A stretch of DNA of 64,000 nucleotides from Lachnospiraceae bacterium. GTDB lineage: Bacteria > Bacillota > Clostridia > Lachnospirales > Lachnospiraceae. A program made the position numbers and the translations under genes. This document shows positions 40,669 through 48,482 of this stretch, piece by piece. The notes below the pieces were generated by a model that searched no databases, had not been told where the DNA came from, and saw only the letters and a list, made by a program, of their open reading frames with translations. Numbering within the stretch: the first letter of the stretch is position 1; each line of letters starts with the position of its first letter. Where the stretch lies: contig JAJPWX010000126.1 in assembly GCA_021205755.1 (NCBI GenBank), forward strand, positions 1-64,000, in the 5' to 3' direction.

Positions 40669-40697
40669 ATTATACCGCAAACGTTATTTGATTTCAA
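40669..40697 (-). promoter_or_regulatory. Promoter of the Rrf2 operon
   Basis: On the minus strand TTGAAA (40697-40692) and TATAAT (40674-40669) have a 17-base spacer. Confidence 0.75.
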
Positions 40698-40727
40698 TTG
40701 GATTTCTGTCTTTTCCTTTTCAAGCTG

Positions 40728-40756
40728 TTGACATGGAAGGTTTCGATTGCTACAAT
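40728..40756 (+). promoter_or_regulatory. Promoter of larE
   Basis: TTGACA (40728-40733) and TACAAT (40751-40756) have a 17-base spacer. It is divergent from the Rrf2 promoter 30 bases away, so Rrf2 could control both. Confidence 0.8.
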
Positions 40757-40803
40757 TTGCGTAATCGTTTCGAGCAGTATGAAAAAGAAAAGGAGCCTGT
40801 GAG

Positions 40804-41655
40804 ATGGAAAAAGAACTGGAATTAAAGTATATGGAATTGAAACGGCTTCTGAGGGAGCGGGAAGGTGTTGCAGTCGCTTTTTCAGGCGGAGTGGATTCTA
40901 CGTTTCTGCTGAAAACAGCGCATGATGTTCTGGGGGATCGGGCGGTTGCGGTTACGGTGAAATCCAGCTCATTCCCGGAGCGGGAATTCCTGGAAGCGTC
41001 TGCGTTTTGTGAAAATCAGGGGATCCGACAGGTGATCTGTGAATGTAATGAGCTGGAGATCCCCGGGTTTCAGGAAAATCCGAAGAACCGCTGTTATCTT
41101 TGCAAGCGCGAGCTGTTTGGACAGATCCTCCGCATTGCGGAAAAAAATGGCATCCCTGCGGTGGCGGAAGGGTCGAATACGGATGATCTCGGGGATTATC
41201 GGCCGGGACTTCAGGCAATCCGGGAGCTTGGAATCCAAAGTCCGCTGCGGGAAGCGGATTTAAGCAAAGCAGATATCCGCGCATTGTCGAAAGAACTTGG
41301 CCTGCCGACCTGGGATAAACCTTCCTTTGCCTGTCTTGCCAGCCGGTTCCCATATGGTGAGAGGATTACGGAGGAAAAACTCTCCATGGTGGAACAGGCG
41401 GAGCAGTTCCTGATCGAACAGGGATTTCGCCAGGTGCGCGTACGAATCCATGGAGCGGGAGGCGGCACGGATTCCCTGTCAGGACGCGGACACTGGATCG
41501 CACGGATTGAGATTCTGCCGCAGGATTTTGGACGAATGATGAATGAAACATTGCGGGGGGAGATCTATGCGAGGCTGCAGTCGCTTGGGTTTTCGTTTGT
41601 GGCTCTTGATCTGAAGGGCTACCAGACTGGAAGTATGAATCTTTTACTTTCTTGA
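40804..41655 (+). CDS. larE: ATP-dependent sacrificial sulfur transferase LarE
   Basis: The 283 residues start with a PP-loop (VAVAFSGGVDSTFLL) and contain NRCYLCKRELF and KPSFACLASRFPYG. The latter Cys is the sulfur donor in the LarE family. LarE converts the pyridinium carboxylates of the nickel-pincer cofactor precursor to thiocarboxylates. No larB, larC or larA is present in this window, so the partner genes must be elsewhere or the protein serves another sulfur transfer. Confidence 0.9.
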   Translation: MEKELELKYMELKRLLREREGVAVAFSGGVDSTFLLKTAHDVLGDRAVAVTVKSSSFPEREFLEASAFCENQGIRQVICECNELEIPGFQENPKNRCYLCKRELFGQILRIAEKNGIPAVAEGSNTDDLGDYRPGLQAIRELGIQSPLREADLSKADIRALSKELGLPTWDKPSFACLASRFPYGERITEEKLSMVEQAEQFLIEQGFRQVRVRIHGAGGGTDSLSGRGHWIARIEILPQDFGRMMNETLRGEIYARLQSLGFSFVALDLKGYQTGSMNLLLS

Positions 41656-41680
41656 CTTTGCATGTGCGAGATGGTAGAAT
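41652..41680 (+). promoter_or_regulatory. Promoter of trpS
   Basis: TTGACT (41652-41657) and TAGAAT (41675-41680) have a 17-base spacer. The -35 box overlaps the larE stop codon. Confidence 0.65.
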
Positions 41681-41708
41681 GGCGAAAGGAAAAGAGGAGG
41701 ACAAGGCT

Positions 41709-42713
41709 ATGATTGACAACAAAAAGGTATTGTTTAGCGGTATGCAGGCAACCGGGAATCTTACACTGGGAAATTATCTCGGAGCATTGAAAAACTGGGT
41801 GACTCTGAGTGATGAGTATGAGTGTTTTTATTCTGTCGTAGACATGCATTCGATTACGATCCGCCAGGATCCGGCGACCCTACGCAAGCGTGCGCGGTCA
41901 CTTCTGATTTTATATATCGCGGCAGGACTTGATCCGGAGAAGAACTGCATTTACTATCAGTCCCACGTGTCGGGGCACGCGGAGCTGGCATGGATCCTGA
42001 ATTGTTTTACCTATATGGGCGAGCTGAACCGCATGACACAGTTCAAGGATAAGGCGGCGAAGCATGCGGACAATATCAATGCCGGACTTTTTACCTATCC
42101 GGTTCTGATGGCGGCGGATATCCTCCTTTATCAGGCGGACGTAGTGCCGGTGGGGATTGACCAGATGCAGCATCTCGAACTTACCCGGGACATCGCCCAG
42201 CGCTTTAACAGTATCTACGGAGATGTGTTCACGATTCCGGAAGCTTACATCGGCAAGGTTGGCGCGAAGATCATGAGCCTGCAGGATCCTTCGAAAAAGA
42301 TGAGCAAATCGGATGAGAATCCAAACGGCAGCATTTACCTGATGGATGACGCGGATACGATTCGGCGCAAATGCAAGCGTGCAGTGACAGACTCTCTTGG
42401 TGAATTCCGCTACAGCGACGAGCAGCCAGGTCTGCATAACCTGATTGATATTTACTGTGCCTGCACCGGCCTGGCGCCGGAGGAGGTAGTGAAAGAGTTC
42501 TCCGGCAGCGGCTATGGCCAATTCAAAGAAGCGGTCGGTGAAGCCGTTGTGAGTGTGCTCGAGCCGCTGCAGAAACGCGTGGCGGAGCTGGAAAAGGACA
42601 AGTCTTATATTGACAGCGTGATTAAGAATAACGCAGAGAAAGCGTCCTACTATTCACAGAAGACCCTGCGCAAGGTACAGAAAAAAGTGGGTTTTCCGGA
42701 AAAAATCCGCTGA
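41709..42713 (+). CDS. trpS: Tryptophan-tRNA ligase
   Basis: ATG 41709 is chosen because AGGAGG (41695-41700) lies 8 bases upstream. A longer reading would start inside larE and cross the promoter. The 334 residues carry the class I signatures TGNLTLGNYLGAL (HIGH variant) and KKMSKSDENP. The C-terminal helical part fits bacterial TrpRS. It charges tRNA-Trp. Confidence 0.95.
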   Translation: MIDNKKVLFSGMQATGNLTLGNYLGALKNWVTLSDEYECFYSVVDMHSITIRQDPATLRKRARSLLILYIAAGLDPEKNCIYYQSHVSGHAELAWILNCFTYMGELNRMTQFKDKAAKHADNINAGLFTYPVLMAADILLYQADVVPVGIDQMQHLELTRDIAQRFNSIYGDVFTIPEAYIGKVGAKIMSLQDPSKKMSKSDENPNGSIYLMDDADTIRRKCKRAVTDSLGEFRYSDEQPGLHNLIDIYCACTGLAPEEVVKEFSGSGYGQFKEAVGEAVVSVLEPLQKRVAELEKDKSYIDSVIKNNAEKASYYSQKTLRKVQKKVGFPEKIR

Positions 42714-42737
42714 AACACCCTGACAAAAATTGAGTAG

Positions 42738-42760
42738 CAGGCGGCTTTTTGCCGCCTGTT
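42738..42760 (+). terminator. Terminator of trpS
   Basis: CAGGCGGC (42738-42745) and GCCGCCTG (42751-42758) form a perfect stem around TTTTT. The T tract after the stem is short. Confidence 0.6.
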
Positions 42761-42812
42761 CGCCTGCGCGGGCGGCGTCCGGCGATAAGCGGAAAATTCC
42801 TCTCGCAGCTCT

Positions 42813-43820
42813 TTAAAATGTGCAGGGGCGTATAAGGCAGCTTTCCAGCAAGTTTCGCATATCCTCCGGCAGTTCGCTTACGAATGAAAGCGTTTTGCCT
42901 GAGATGGGGTGTGCGAAAGTGATCTGGTGAGAATGCAGCATCTGCCTCGGCGCACGCTCACAGACGGAATCCGGATTATACAGAAAGTCTCCGGGCAGCG
43001 GATGACCGATGGATTTCATATGCACACGAATCTGGTGAGTGCGTCCGGTCTCCAGCCGGATGGAGGCAAGCGAGAGAATGTCTGGAAGGCTGCAAGAATC
43101 TGCGGCAGACTGCGTCCGGCAGACGGCCAGCCGTTGATAATGTGTCACTGCGCGTTCTCCATTTTCTAAATCGACACAGCGCATCAGCAAAGACTCTCCC
43201 TGTCTGGCGATCGGCGCGTCAATGGTGCCGCAGACGGGGAGTTCTCCTTCCACAATCGCCAGATATTCCCGGTGAATCTGCCGATGGGCGGAATGTTCTG
43301 AAAGAATCGCACTGCTTAAACGGTTTTTCGCGAGAAGCACCAGCCCTGTCGTATCGCGGTCGAGGCGGGTCACGCAGCGGAAGACGAAGGGGATTCCTTT
43401 CGAGGAATAGTAATACATCACAGCGTTTGCAAGGGTATTTTCATAATTTCCCGCGGATGGGTGGACAGGCATATCGCCGGGCTTGTCGACGACCAGCACA
43501 TCCTCGTCCTCATAGACAATGGAGAGCGGGAGAGGAACCGGCAGAATCTGTTCCGACCCAACCGTTTCTTCTACGCGGATGGTAATCTTATCACCGGGAT
43601 TCACCGGCTGATTGCCATACGCCCAGACTCCGTTAAGCAAAATTCCGTGGTCTGTGCGCTTCAGAAGTGTGAGAACATGATGGGAGCAGCCCTTTGCACG
43701 CAGAAAACGCTCTACAGTGAGTACCGTCCTGCTGCGGTTCGGTGATACAGGGGCGTTTTCTTCCGGGACTGTCCATGTAACAATTCTAATGCCAGAATAA
43801 TTTTCCATCAATGGTGACAT
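42813..43820 (-). CDS. RluA family pseudouridine synthase
   Basis: The 335 residues from ATG 43820 contain an N-terminal S4-like region (TVERFLRAKGCSHHVLTLLK) and the RluA catalytic motif CVTRLDRDTTGLVLLAKN with the active-site Asp. LETGRTHQIRVHM follows near the C-terminus. A TTG at 43844 is an alternative start, and neither has an ideal ribosome site. It makes pseudouridine in rRNA or tRNA. The specific target is not evident. Confidence 0.9.
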   Translation of the reverse strand: MSPLMENYSGIRIVTWTVPEENAPVSPNRSRTVLTVERFLRAKGCSHHVLTLLKRTDHGILLNGVWAYGNQPVNPGDKITIRVEETVGSEQILPVPLPLSIVYEDEDVLVVDKPGDMPVHPSAGNYENTLANAVMYYYSSKGIPFVFRCVTRLDRDTTGLVLLAKNRLSSAILSEHSAHRQIHREYLAIVEGELPVCGTIDAPIARQGESLLMRCVDLENGERAVTHYQRLAVCRTQSAADSCSLPDILSLASIRLETGRTHQIRVHMKSIGHPLPGDFLYNPDSVCERAPRQMLHSHQITFAHPISGKTLSFVSELPEDMRNLLESCLIRPCTF

Positions 43821-43962
43821 ACCTTTTCTTTCTGGTTCAATCAAAGAAATTTGAAAACCCTGGATGATCGTTTGTTTATTTTAACGCAAAAGATCAGATC
43901 CCGCAATAGGGAGAGAAATGTTTGATTTTCTCTTTTTTTACAATAAAATACACAATGAAGGC

Positions 43963-43990
43963 TTGTTTACAAAAATAAATGTGATAAAAT
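43963..43990 (+). promoter_or_regulatory. Promoter of the eda-lactonase pair
   Basis: TTGTTT (43963-43968) and TAAAAT (43985-43990) have a 16-base spacer and a TG just upstream of the -10 region. Confidence 0.6.
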
Positions 43991-44024
43991 GGAGATACCG
44001 AATAAATTAAAGGAGAGCAAAACT

Positions 44025-44666
44025 ATGGCTGAGGAAATGCAAATGAAAATTCAGGAAATGGGTGTAGTACCGGTAGTGGTGCTTGAGAATGCGGCGGACG
44101 CCGAGCCACTGGCAAAAGCACTCTGTGAAGGCGGGCTTCCATGCGCGGAGGTAACATTCCGCACCGCGGCAGCGGAGGAGAGCATCCGTATTATGGCGCA
44201 GGCTTATCCGGATATGCTGATTGGAGCAGGGACTGTACTGACAAAGGATCAGGTAGACCGTGCGGTGGCTGCGGGAGCGAAGTTTATCGTGAGTCCGGGC
44301 TTTGATCCGGAGATCGTAGATTACTGCCTTGATAAAGGAATCCCGGTATTCCCGGGCTGTGTGACGCCTTCAGAAGTGGCACAGGCTGTGAAACGCGGTC
44401 TGAAGGTTGTGAAGTTCTTCCCGGCAGAGCAGTTTGGCGGTGTGAATACGATTAAGGCATTGTCCGCACCGTATGTGGGTCTGAAGTTCATGCCGACCGG
44501 CGGTGTCAATGCGGGCAATCTCAAGAATTATCTCACCTGCCCGGCGATCATCGCCTGCGGCGGCAGCTGGATGGTAAAGGGCGCTTTGATCAAAGAAGGG
44601 AAATTTGATGAGATTCGCGCGATGACCGCAGAAGCAGCTGCGCTGGTAAAGGAGATTCGTGGCTGA
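44025..44666 (+). CDS. eda: 2-dehydro-3-deoxyphosphogluconate aldolase / 4-hydroxy-2-oxoglutarate aldolase
   Basis: ATG 44025 follows AAAGGAGA. An upstream reading from 43989 overlaps the promoter. The 213 residues form a class I aldolase barrel: CAEVTFRTAAAEESI, IGAGTVLTKDQVD, FPGCVTPSE and the Schiff-base Lys in VVKFFPAEQFGG. The enzyme splits KDPG to pyruvate and glyceraldehyde 3-phosphate. It is followed by a sugar lactonase, which fits hexuronate or Entner-Doudoroff-like sugar acid use and matches the glucuronide hydrolases at 52-55 kb. Confidence 0.9.
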   Translation: MAEEMQMKIQEMGVVPVVVLENAADAEPLAKALCEGGLPCAEVTFRTAAAEESIRIMAQAYPDMLIGAGTVLTKDQVDRAVAAGAKFIVSPGFDPEIVDYCLDKGIPVFPGCVTPSEVAQAVKRGLKVVKFFPAEQFGGVNTIKALSAPYVGLKFMPTGGVNAGNLKNYLTCPAIIACGGSWMVKGALIKEGKFDEIRAMTAEAAALVKEIRG

Positions 44667-44761
44667 TCACACATGTGAAACGTTCGAATACCACACGGGG
44701 CGTTATACGGAGGTGGGAGAGCGGATACCCGGCATGAAGACAAGAAGGAGGGACTACCAGC

Positions 44762-45823
44762 ATGGCTGAACAGGAAAAATATGTGGCATACGTTGGCACC
44801 TACACACATGGAAGCAGCATCGGCATTCACATCTATGATCTGGACGTGGAAGCCGGGCATATGACAGAACGGGAAGTGATCCCGGTCAACAATGCGTCGC
44901 ATATGACGAAATCTTACAATGGAAAGTACCTGTATTCCATCGCAGATGAAGGCGTGGAGGTACTCAAGATCCTGCCGGACGGCGGGCTTTCTCCAATCAA
45001 TGAGGTTGGCATCGACGGCATGCGCGGCTGTTATCTCTCCGCGGATCAGACTGGGCGATTCCTCTTTGTGGGCGGCTATCACGACGGAAAGGTTACGGTC
45101 GTGCATACGCATAAGACTGGCCGCCTGGGTTCTGTGATGGATGGGGTGTTCCACAAAGGTCTGGGGCTTGGCAGCGTCGCGGGGCGGAATTTCCTCCCGC
45201 ATGTGAGTTGCGTGATCCCGACGCCGGATGACAAGTATCTTTGCGCAGTGGACAACGGCATCGATCAGGTCAAGATTTATCAGGTCAATGAGAAGACCGG
45301 AAAGCTGAAGCTTTTTGATATTCTGCGCTGTAAGCTTGATTCAGGTCCCCGTCTGCTGACCTTCAGCAAAGATGGAAGATTCGCGTACATCAACTGCGAC
45401 ATGACGAATGAGATCTGTGTCTACCGCTATGACGGCTCCGGAAAATCTCCGGAATTTGAGCTGGTGCAGACGGTGAACACCCTCCGTGATCCATCGACAA
45501 TCGGCAGTGCCTGCTGCGGGATGAAGATGTCCCCGAGCGGAAAGTATCTGTATGCATCCAACGCTGGAGAGAATACGGTGGCGGTTTTTGCCATTGATCC
45601 GGAGAGCGGGATGCTGACCAGGCTGTGCTGCCTGCCGATCAGCGGGGAATACCCGAAAGATCTCGATGTGTTCCCAGGCGAGAAAACGCTTGTTGTACTG
45701 AACCACGAGACAAACGATATTCGCTTCTTCACAATCGATTATGAGAAAGGGCTGCTCATCATGAAAGGGCGACCGCTGCAGATTGATACGCCGAACTGTA
45801 TCTTGATTTCTAAGGTGGAGTAA
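44762..45823 (+). CDS. Lactonase family beta-propeller (6-phosphogluconolactonase-like)
   Basis: The 353 residues carry the start VAYVGTYTHGSSIGIHIYDL and repeated blade motifs (SYNGKYLYSIAD, SPSGKYLYASNAGENTVAVF, PGEKTLVVLNHETNDI) of the seven-bladed Pgl/YbhE-type lactonase family. It hydrolyses sugar lactones such as 6-phosphogluconolactone. AAGGAGGG precedes ATG 44762. It probably shares a transcript with eda. Confidence 0.9.
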   Translation: MAEQEKYVAYVGTYTHGSSIGIHIYDLDVEAGHMTEREVIPVNNASHMTKSYNGKYLYSIADEGVEVLKILPDGGLSPINEVGIDGMRGCYLSADQTGRFLFVGGYHDGKVTVVHTHKTGRLGSVMDGVFHKGLGLGSVAGRNFLPHVSCVIPTPDDKYLCAVDNGIDQVKIYQVNEKTGKLKLFDILRCKLDSGPRLLTFSKDGRFAYINCDMTNEICVYRYDGSGKSPEFELVQTVNTLRDPSTIGSACCGMKMSPSGKYLYASNAGENTVAVFAIDPESGMLTRLCCLPISGEYPKDLDVFPGEKTLVVLNHETNDIRFFTIDYEKGLLIMKGRPLQIDTPNCILISKVE

Positions 45824-45874
45824 ATATGCAATAACAGGTTTTACAAAGCCTGCCAAAAACAAATATTTATCAGC

Positions 45875-45922
45875 AAAAACTCCGCATATCTGACTATGAC
45901 GCCGATATGCGGAGTTTTTTTT
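45875..45922. terminator. Bidirectional terminator between lactonase and aroC
   Basis: AAAACTCCGCATATC (ending 45890) and GATATGCGGAGTTTT (from 45904) form a stem of 15 bp flanked by A and T tracts. Confidence 0.95.
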
Positions 45923-45947
45923 GATGCGCAGGGGCGCGAAAGGAATT

Positions 45948-47054
45948 TTATTCACCCCAGATTTTTTTTACATAACGCATCTGCGAGGTCATCGACAGCA
46001 GCAGATGATCGGCAAGCGTGACTGCGGTCATTGCCTCGACAACCGGTACGGCTCTCGCCACGACGATAGGGTCATGTCTGCCGTGGATGGTCTCCACATG
46101 GCACTGCCCGTCTTTGCCCAGCATACTTTGCGGCTGCGCGATGGAAGGGGTTGGCTTGAAGGAAGCCCGCAGAAAAAGCGGTGAACCGTCGCTGATCCCG
46201 CCAAGGATTCCCCCGCTGTGGTTCGTGGTTTTATGAGGGACGCCGTCATCACCGCAGAGATAAGGGTCATTGTTTTCGGAACCCTTTGCCATCCGCACAG
46301 CGGTGCCATCGCCGATTTCTACCGCTTTTACCGCACCGATGGACATCAGTGCCTGTGCAAGGGTAGCGTCGAGTTTTTCAAAGCAGGGTTCCCCAAGTCC
46401 GGCAGGAAGGTGTTCTACGATACATTCGACCGCGCCGCCGCTCGAATCCTGTGAACGGATGCATTCCTCCAGCCAGGCAAGCGCCCGTTCCGTAGCCTGC
46501 GGATCCGGCATACGTACCGGACTTTCCTCTGCGTACGCAAAATCCATGGATGTCCGGTCAATCTCTACCGGTCCGATTGCGCTCACATAAGCCTTTACCG
46601 TAATGCCAAGCTCTGCGAGCAGCTTTTGTGCCACAGCACCGGCCGCTACGCGTCCGATCGTCTCCCGGCCGGAAGAACGTCCGCCGCCGCGGTAATCACG
46701 GATGCCGTATTTCTGATCATAAGTGTAGTCTGCGTGTCCGGGACGATAAAGCTCCGCAATCGTCCCATAATCCCGCGACCGCTGATCCTGATTGCGCACC
46801 AGCAGAGAGATCGGCGTCCCTGTGGTCTGTCCGTCAAAGATACCGGAGAGAATCTCCACCTGATCCGTCTCTGCGCGCGCCGTTGTATAGCGATTCTGAC
46901 CGGGACGCCTCCGGTCAAGCTGTTTCTGAATGTCCTCCTCTGAGAGGTCGATTCCGGCGGGACAGCCGTCGATCACGACGCCGATTCCCTTTCCGTGAGA
47001 TTCCCCCCAGGTGCTGATTTTGAAAATAGTGCCATATACTGAACCTGCCATCAT
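45948..47054 (-). CDS. aroC: Chorismate synthase
   Basis: The start is placed at ATG 47054 (MMAGSVYGTIFKIS) after AAAGGAAG. A longer reading to 47093 lacks a ribosome site. The 368 residues contain the family motifs WGESHGKGIG, RRPGQNRYTTAR, RDYRGGGRSSGRETIGRVAAGA and HDPIVVARAVPV. Chorismate synthase eliminates phosphate from EPSP with FMNH2 in the shikimate pathway. Confidence 0.95.
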   Translation of the reverse strand: MMAGSVYGTIFKISTWGESHGKGIGVVIDGCPAGIDLSEEDIQKQLDRRRPGQNRYTTARAETDQVEILSGIFDGQTTGTPISLLVRNQDQRSRDYGTIAELYRPGHADYTYDQKYGIRDYRGGGRSSGRETIGRVAAGAVAQKLLAELGITVKAYVSAIGPVEIDRTSMDFAYAEESPVRMPDPQATERALAWLEECIRSQDSSGGAVECIVEHLPAGLGEPCFEKLDATLAQALMSIGAVKAVEIGDGTAVRMAKGSENNDPYLCGDDGVPHKTTNHSGGILGGISDGSPLFLRASFKPTPSIAQPQSMLGKDGQCHVETIHGRHDPIVVARAVPVVEAMTAVTLADHLLLSMTSQMRYVKKIWGE

Positions 47055-47277
47055 GTCTTCCTTTTCTGTCAAGTATTGTGTTTCCTGAATCAATATCCAG
47101 TATAGTAAAGATCAGGAAAGTTGGCAAGAGGAAAACAAATATTTTGGGTAAAATCCCTGCACACGCGGCAGGAGCGAGGCGGGGGTGAACAAGAATGAAC
47201 AGGTAACCATTCGTGAACTTCTCTTTCGGATTACGCATAGGATAGATAGTAAAAAGAGGAAATCAGGGAGGCATACA

Positions 47278-47460
47278 ATGCAGACAGCCTGTACGAAATA
47301 TGGCATCATCCATACGGTAGATAAGGGGGATACTCTGTATCTTCTCGGCAAAAAATACAACGTGAAGGTATCTTCTATCATATATGCCAATCCGTGTGTG
47401 TCTATTTATAATCTGCAGCCGGGCGATCAGATATGCATACCGAGAGTTTGTATTTCTTAA
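47278..47460 (+). CDS. Small LysM-domain protein
   Basis: The start at ATG 47278 follows GGGAGG. An in-frame GTG at 47185 would add 31 residues. The 60-residue product is essentially one LysM domain (HTVDKGDTLYLLGKKYNV, NPCVSIYNLQPGDQICIP). It has no signal peptide, so how it would reach peptidoglycan is unclear unless export is non-classical. Similar tiny LysM proteins occur in spore-forming Clostridia, and a spore-coat role is possible. Confidence 0.75.
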   Translation: MQTACTKYGIIHTVDKGDTLYLLGKKYNVKVSSIIYANPCVSIYNLQPGDQICIPRVCIS

Positions 47461-47497
47461 AAAAACGAAAAATTTTGTGACAAACCGTTTTGCCGGA

Positions 47498-47526
47498 TTG
47501 ACAAAAAGAAGCCGTAATTCTATAAT
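47498..47526 (+). promoter_or_regulatory. Full-consensus sigma-A promoter
   Basis: TTGACA (47498-47503), a spacer of exactly 17 bases and TATAAT (47521-47526). A leader of about 105 bases follows before the rhomboid-like gene. Confidence 0.9.
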
Positions 47527-47585
47527 GCACACAGGAAAATTGTTTCGGGGCAAAGCCGTTTGAAAGCGAGTGCTGCGCCGGAACA

Positions 47586-47623
47586 CTTATGAGGTATATG
47601 ATGACGTAAAAACGTCTCATAAG
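47586..47623 (+). other. Leader stem-loop before the rhomboid-like gene
   Basis: CTTATGAG (47586-47593) pairs with CTCATAAG (47616-47623), with an inner GACG/CGTC pair. No T run follows and the ribosome site is 10 bases downstream. It could tune translation or mRNA stability. Confidence 0.55.
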
Positions 47624-47640
47624 TATAAGAAAGAGGATGG

Positions 47641-48474
47641 ATGATGAACTTTTTAAACAAGATGGAACGAAAATTTGGAAAATACGCCATTCCAAATCTT
47701 CCTGCAATTTTGATTGCTCTGTATGTGGCCGGATATGTGATTGAGCTTATGAATTCGAATGTGATCTGGTATCTGTATCTGTCGCCGACGATGATTCTGA
47801 GAGGACAGATCTGGAGGCTGATCACCTGGGTTATCATACCGCCGTACAGTCTGGATGTGTTTGTCATCATCACGCTGTATTTTTACTTTTCTATCGGAAA
47901 GACACTGGAGCGGACATGGGGCGTTTTCCGCTTTAATGTTTATATTTTTTCCGGTATGATCTTTACCGTTATTGGCGCCTTTTTGTTATACTTTATTGCG
48001 CACATAGATGGGGCGTATTACTTCAGCACGTATTATGTATGTATGTCCATGTTCCTCGCTTTTGCAGTGACTTACCCGGATATGCAGGTTCTGCTGATGT
48101 TTATCATTCCGATTAAGATGAAGTGGCTGGGAATTCTCTATGGCGTGCTGCTGCTGGCTTCTTTTGTGCAGGGTAATATTGCTACGCGTGTTGCGATAGT
48201 AAGCTCTTTGCTGAATTTTGTGATTTACTTTGCGATGACCAGAAATCTGCAGCGTTACACTCCGCATGAAATCCATCGGCGGCAGGATTTTAACCGCAAG
48301 GTGAAAAAGGTGCAGCCTGGCAAAGGGAATACCCGGCATCGGTGCGCAGTCTGCGGTCGCACGGAAAAAGACGGGGATCATCTGGAATTCCGCTATTGTT
48401 CGAAGTGCGAGGGCAATTATGAATACTGCCAGGATCACCTCTTTACGCATCAGCATAAGAGAAAAAGTCAATAG
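47641..48474 (+). CDS. Rhomboid-like membrane protein with C-terminal zinc ribbon
   Basis: The 277 residues have a six-helix rhomboid-type membrane domain (about 20-200) with the loop WRLITWVIIPP. The protease motif G-x-S-G and the partner His are not seen. The matching helix reads STYYVCMSMFLAFAVTYP. A cytosolic tail carries CAVCGRTEKDG...YCSKCEGNYEYC with further His, a likely zinc ribbon. It is therefore probably an inactive rhomboid that binds other membrane proteins. It lies 8 bases upstream of the LTA synthase-like gene and may act with it. Confidence 0.75.
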   Translation: MMNFLNKMERKFGKYAIPNLPAILIALYVAGYVIELMNSNVIWYLYLSPTMILRGQIWRLITWVIIPPYSLDVFVIITLYFYFSIGKTLERTWGVFRFNVYIFSGMIFTVIGAFLLYFIAHIDGAYYFSTYYVCMSMFLAFAVTYPDMQVLLMFIIPIKMKWLGILYGVLLLASFVQGNIATRVAIVSSLLNFVIYFAMTRNLQRYTPHEIHRRQDFNRKVKKVQPGKGNTRHRCAVCGRTEKDGDHLEFRYCSKCEGNYEYCQDHLFTHQHKRKSQ

Positions 48475-48482
48475 GAAGAAAA

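Noticed and set aside
43820-44000. Riboswitch upstream of eda
   Set aside because: Only AT-rich sequence and a promoter were seen. I found no stable conserved stems.
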